From NCBI GenBank assembly GCA_017303735.1, contig JAFLCF010000104.1, positions 1-15,502 on the forward strand: a stretch of 15,502 bases of DNA. Direction: 5' to 3'. The stretch's first letter is position 1; every line of letters starts with the position of its first letter. This stretch comes from Anaerolineae bacterium. Its GTDB lineage: Bacteria; Chloroflexota; Anaerolineae; Anaerolineales; Villigracilaceae. The notes beneath the pieces were generated by a model that saw only the letters and a program-made list of their open reading frames with translations, did not search any database and was not told where the DNA came from. The position numbers and the translations under genes were made by a program. Of the stretch, positions 13,881-15,502 are shown one piece after another.

Positions 13881-14477
13881 ATGAATTTTCTTTTCTCTTC
13901 TCCCTCTCTCGACGACCTCATCCGTTTACTCAAAGCCTGGCGATTTTGGGTATTGAGCGTGCTCATTGGCTCCGCTCTTGGCGCGGCTGTGTATTTCATC
14001 TTTCCGCCGGAGTATCGCGCCAAAGCCACTGTCAACGTGGACTTTAATTTTGAAGAAGCCTTTCCTGAAAACACAGACCGGCAGGATTTTTATTACCTCG
14101 AACGCGAAGCCCGCAAAATGGTGGAACTTGCTTTTTCCGATGATGTTCTGGGTCAACTCGATGCGCCTGTTGAAGAACTCCGTGATGGAAAATTGAATCT
14201 CTCTCAACCCGCCGAAGCAGGCTGGCACTTTTACGCAGATGACAAAGACCCACAAAAAGCAGAAGAACTTGCTTCTGCCTGGGCAACTGCCTTTGCCGAA
14301 AAAGTCCAAGCCGAAATTGAAGCAGGCAATTTAAATGAATTCATCAAGCTCGAAGTGACACAATCTGCGAACCAGCCAAAAGAGCGCAGCATTCCGCTTG
14401 CGAATTATTTGCTTGCGGGCGCAATGGCATTTGTTTTGCTGGCTGTATTCTTTGTTCTTTTCCTCAAATCAAAATGA
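13881..14477 (+). CDS. Short Wzz-like polysaccharide chain-length protein
   Basis: A 198-residue membrane protein of the polysaccharide co-polymerase type. These proteins sit beside a Wzy polymerase and set the length of the polysaccharide. SLDDLIRLLKAWRFWVLSVLIGS leads into the first helix (about 18-40). FPPEYRAKATVNVD follows, the usual post-helix motif with a proline and aromatic residue. The middle domain is acidic and helical (FYYLEREARKMVELAFSDDVL, then DPQKAEELASAWATAF), and the second helix lies near the C-terminus (about 172-195). It is shorter than typical Wzz (about 300 residues or more), has a short outer domain and no Wzc kinase part. Its stop overlaps the start of the Wzy-like gene (ATGA), which supports a working partnership. 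The ATG is preceded by the heptamer repeat and no Shine-Dalgarno sequence. Confidence 0.85.
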   Translation: MNFLFSSPSLDDLIRLLKAWRFWVLSVLIGSALGAAVYFIFPPEYRAKATVNVDFNFEEAFPENTDRQDFYYLEREARKMVELAFSDDVLGQLDAPVEELRDGKLNLSQPAEAGWHFYADDKDPQKAEELASAWATAFAEKVQAEIEAGNLNEFIKLEVTQSANQPKERSIPLANYLLAGAMAFVLLAVFFVLFLKSK

Positions 14478-15502
14478 AATCCTCCATGCTCTCTGTGTTT
14501 TCTGTGGCAAACTTACCCCGCACACTTTGGGCTATTGCCATGCTTACGCTGCCTGTTACCAGCTTTCGTTGGTTTCCTGGCTTGGGCGAGAGCACACTTG
14601 TCCGACCGCTGGCGTTGTATCCGCTGGCAATATTACTGCCGTTGTTGCTGGTTCTGGCATGGCGCAAAAAAATATCACTCGTCATTCCGGGTGCCTTTTT
14701 GGCGTTGGGCGCATTCGTCTTGTTTGCGATCTTCTCCGCAAGCATTGGCTCACTCCTTAACCCCATCCCTCTGCGCGGACAAACCTTCGATGCTCGCGCC
14801 ATTCGTGCACTGATCACGCTCGTCATCGGCATTGCCTTTTTCGTCAGCGCGGTGTGGATGAACAAAAACGAATCCGATCTGCGCTTCACCGTCACATGGA
14901 TTTTCGCGGGTTTGTGCCTCAACCTTGCATGGAGCGGTTTGCAAGCCGTTACTTTTTACACCAAACTGCTCGACAAAGAAATGGTCACGCATTGGCAGCT
15001 CGCCTTTTCAATGCGTGAACTCGTGCGCACGAATCGCATCTCTGGCTTGGCATATGAACCTGCCTGGCTGGCGGGACAACTCGCCACAGTCTTCTTCCCG
15101 TTTTTATTCGCCGCCATCTTGACAAATTTCCGCCTCACCTCAAAGCGATGGCTGGAGCCTGCGCTGCTGGCATTGTCCACGCTGGTGCTGTTGGCTACCT
15201 ACTCGCGCGGTGGGTTACTCATCACCGTTGGCGTAACCGGCTTGGTGACCTTGCTCTTCGGGCGCGATGTTTTGCGAGGTATGTGGAACTGGTTCATCAG
15301 CGGCTTTCGTAATAAACATCTTCCTTCTTTCCTCTTTCGTCTTTCAATTGTCATCGTGTTCATCGGAGTCATCGCAGGTGCCGCCATCTTTCTCGGACAG
15401 AAAAATTTCTTCAGCCGCATGTGGGAATCCAACGCCGAGAACTTGAGCGAATATCTGGTGGATATCAACGCCGGGGCGCGCGGAGCGTACACGGTTGCGG
15501 CG
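14474..15502 (+). CDS. O-antigen ligase/polymerase (Wzy/WaaL type), 3' end cut by the window
   Basis: The frame from ATG 14474 stays open for exactly 343 codons to the last base. It encodes a polytopic membrane protein with about eight helices in the visible part. Marks of the Wzy_C/O-antigen ligase family are NRISGLAYEPAWLAGQLA, a loop with the typical SG-x-EP-x-WLA pattern, and TYSRGGLLITV, the SRGG motif. A large outer loop seems to begin near NFFSRMWESNAEN. Such proteins join or transfer lipid-linked glycan units outside the membrane. The start overlaps the Wzz-like stop (ATGA). Codons 4-14 (SMLSVFSVANL) are encoded by a CTCTGTGTTTTCTGTGG stretch that resembles dispersed repeats, so the annotated start is a little uncertain; ATG 14486 is an alternative. 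Polymerase is favoured over ligase because of the Wzz neighbour. Confidence 0.87.
   Translation, partial: MKSSMLSVFSVANLPRTLWAIAMLTLPVTSFRWFPGLGESTLVRPLALYPLAILLPLLLVLAWRKKISLVIPGAFLALGAFVLFAIFSASIGSLLNPIPLRGQTFDARAIRALITLVIGIAFFVSAVWMNKNESDLRFTVTWIFAGLCLNLAWSGLQAVTFYTKLLDKEMVTHWQLAFSMRELVRTNRISGLAYEPAWLAGQLATVFFPFLFAAILTNFRLTSKRWLEPALLALSTLVLLATYSRGGLLITVGVTGLVTLLFGRDVLRGMWNWFISGFRNKHLPSFLFRLSIVIVFIGVIAGAAIFLGQKNFFSRMWESNAENLSEYLVDINAGARGAYTVAA
15326..15346 (+). repeat. Heptamer repeat TCTTTCN inside the Wzy-like gene
   Basis: Three 7-base units (TCTTTCC, TCTTTCG, TCTTTCA) lie in the coding frame of the Wzy-like gene, in a short cytoplasmic loop and helix start (HLPSFLFRLSI). They match the run at 8641-8660. 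Confidence 0.6.

Overview
The window reads as a surface-polysaccharide (exopolysaccharide or cell-wall glycan) biosynthesis locus from a bacterium that is probably a Chloroflexota of the Anaerolineae type. That assignment is inference. It rests on the Thr-Pro-rich linker in an exported protein, the many dispersed palindromes and 7-nt-period repeats, the scarcity of Shine-Dalgarno sequences, and two GT39-like proteins with an FHxxRQ motif after the first membrane segment. No rRNA, tRNA, CRISPR array or transposase gene was seen. No stretch longer than 300 bases lacks a gene; the longest gap is about 146 bases (7347-7492).

Left arm (3-4840, plus strand). A short-chain dehydrogenase, cut by the window edge, is followed by two small four-helix membrane proteins that look like diverged tandem copies. 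Next come a DUF115/MptE-like protein, a GT39-like integral membrane glycosyltransferase and a family 2 glycosyltransferase. The first four genes are tightly packed (2-bp gap, then two ATGA overlaps) and are probably one transcript.

Middle (4949-7346, minus strand). Three genes run against the rest: an MtfA-like (M90-type) zinc peptidase, a four-helix membrane protein and a membrane-anchored, Thr-Pro-rich exported protein. The last two lie in a visibly AT-rich island (about 5930-7490) and look like an insertion. A dispersed repeat sits at one edge of the island.

Right arm (7493-15502, plus strand). A second GT39-like enzyme, a lipoprotein sulfatase with an intact C-x-P-S-R motif, a polytopic membrane protein with an ADDYC motif, a PAPS-type sulfotransferase, a second family 2 glycosyltransferase, a short Wzz-like chain-length protein and the first 343 codons of an O-antigen ligase/polymerase (Wzy/WaaL type). 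The last frame stays open to the window end.

Together the genes suggest this route, which is inference: sugars are joined by the GT2 enzymes in the cytoplasm and modified at the outer face of the membrane by the GT39-like enzymes. The glycan is sulfated by the sulfotransferase, polymerised by the Wzy-like protein under control of the Wzz-like protein, and perhaps trimmed of sulfate outside the cell by the sulfatase. No flippase, initiating phosphoglycosyltransferase or Wzc-type kinase is in the window, so the locus must extend beyond it.

The most unusual signal is not a gene. At least eight short palindromes or 7-nt-period repeats are scattered between and inside the genes. Two unrelated elements are inserted in frame at the same cytoplasmic loop of the two GT39-like paralogues, and palindromes stand just upstream of both GT2 genes.
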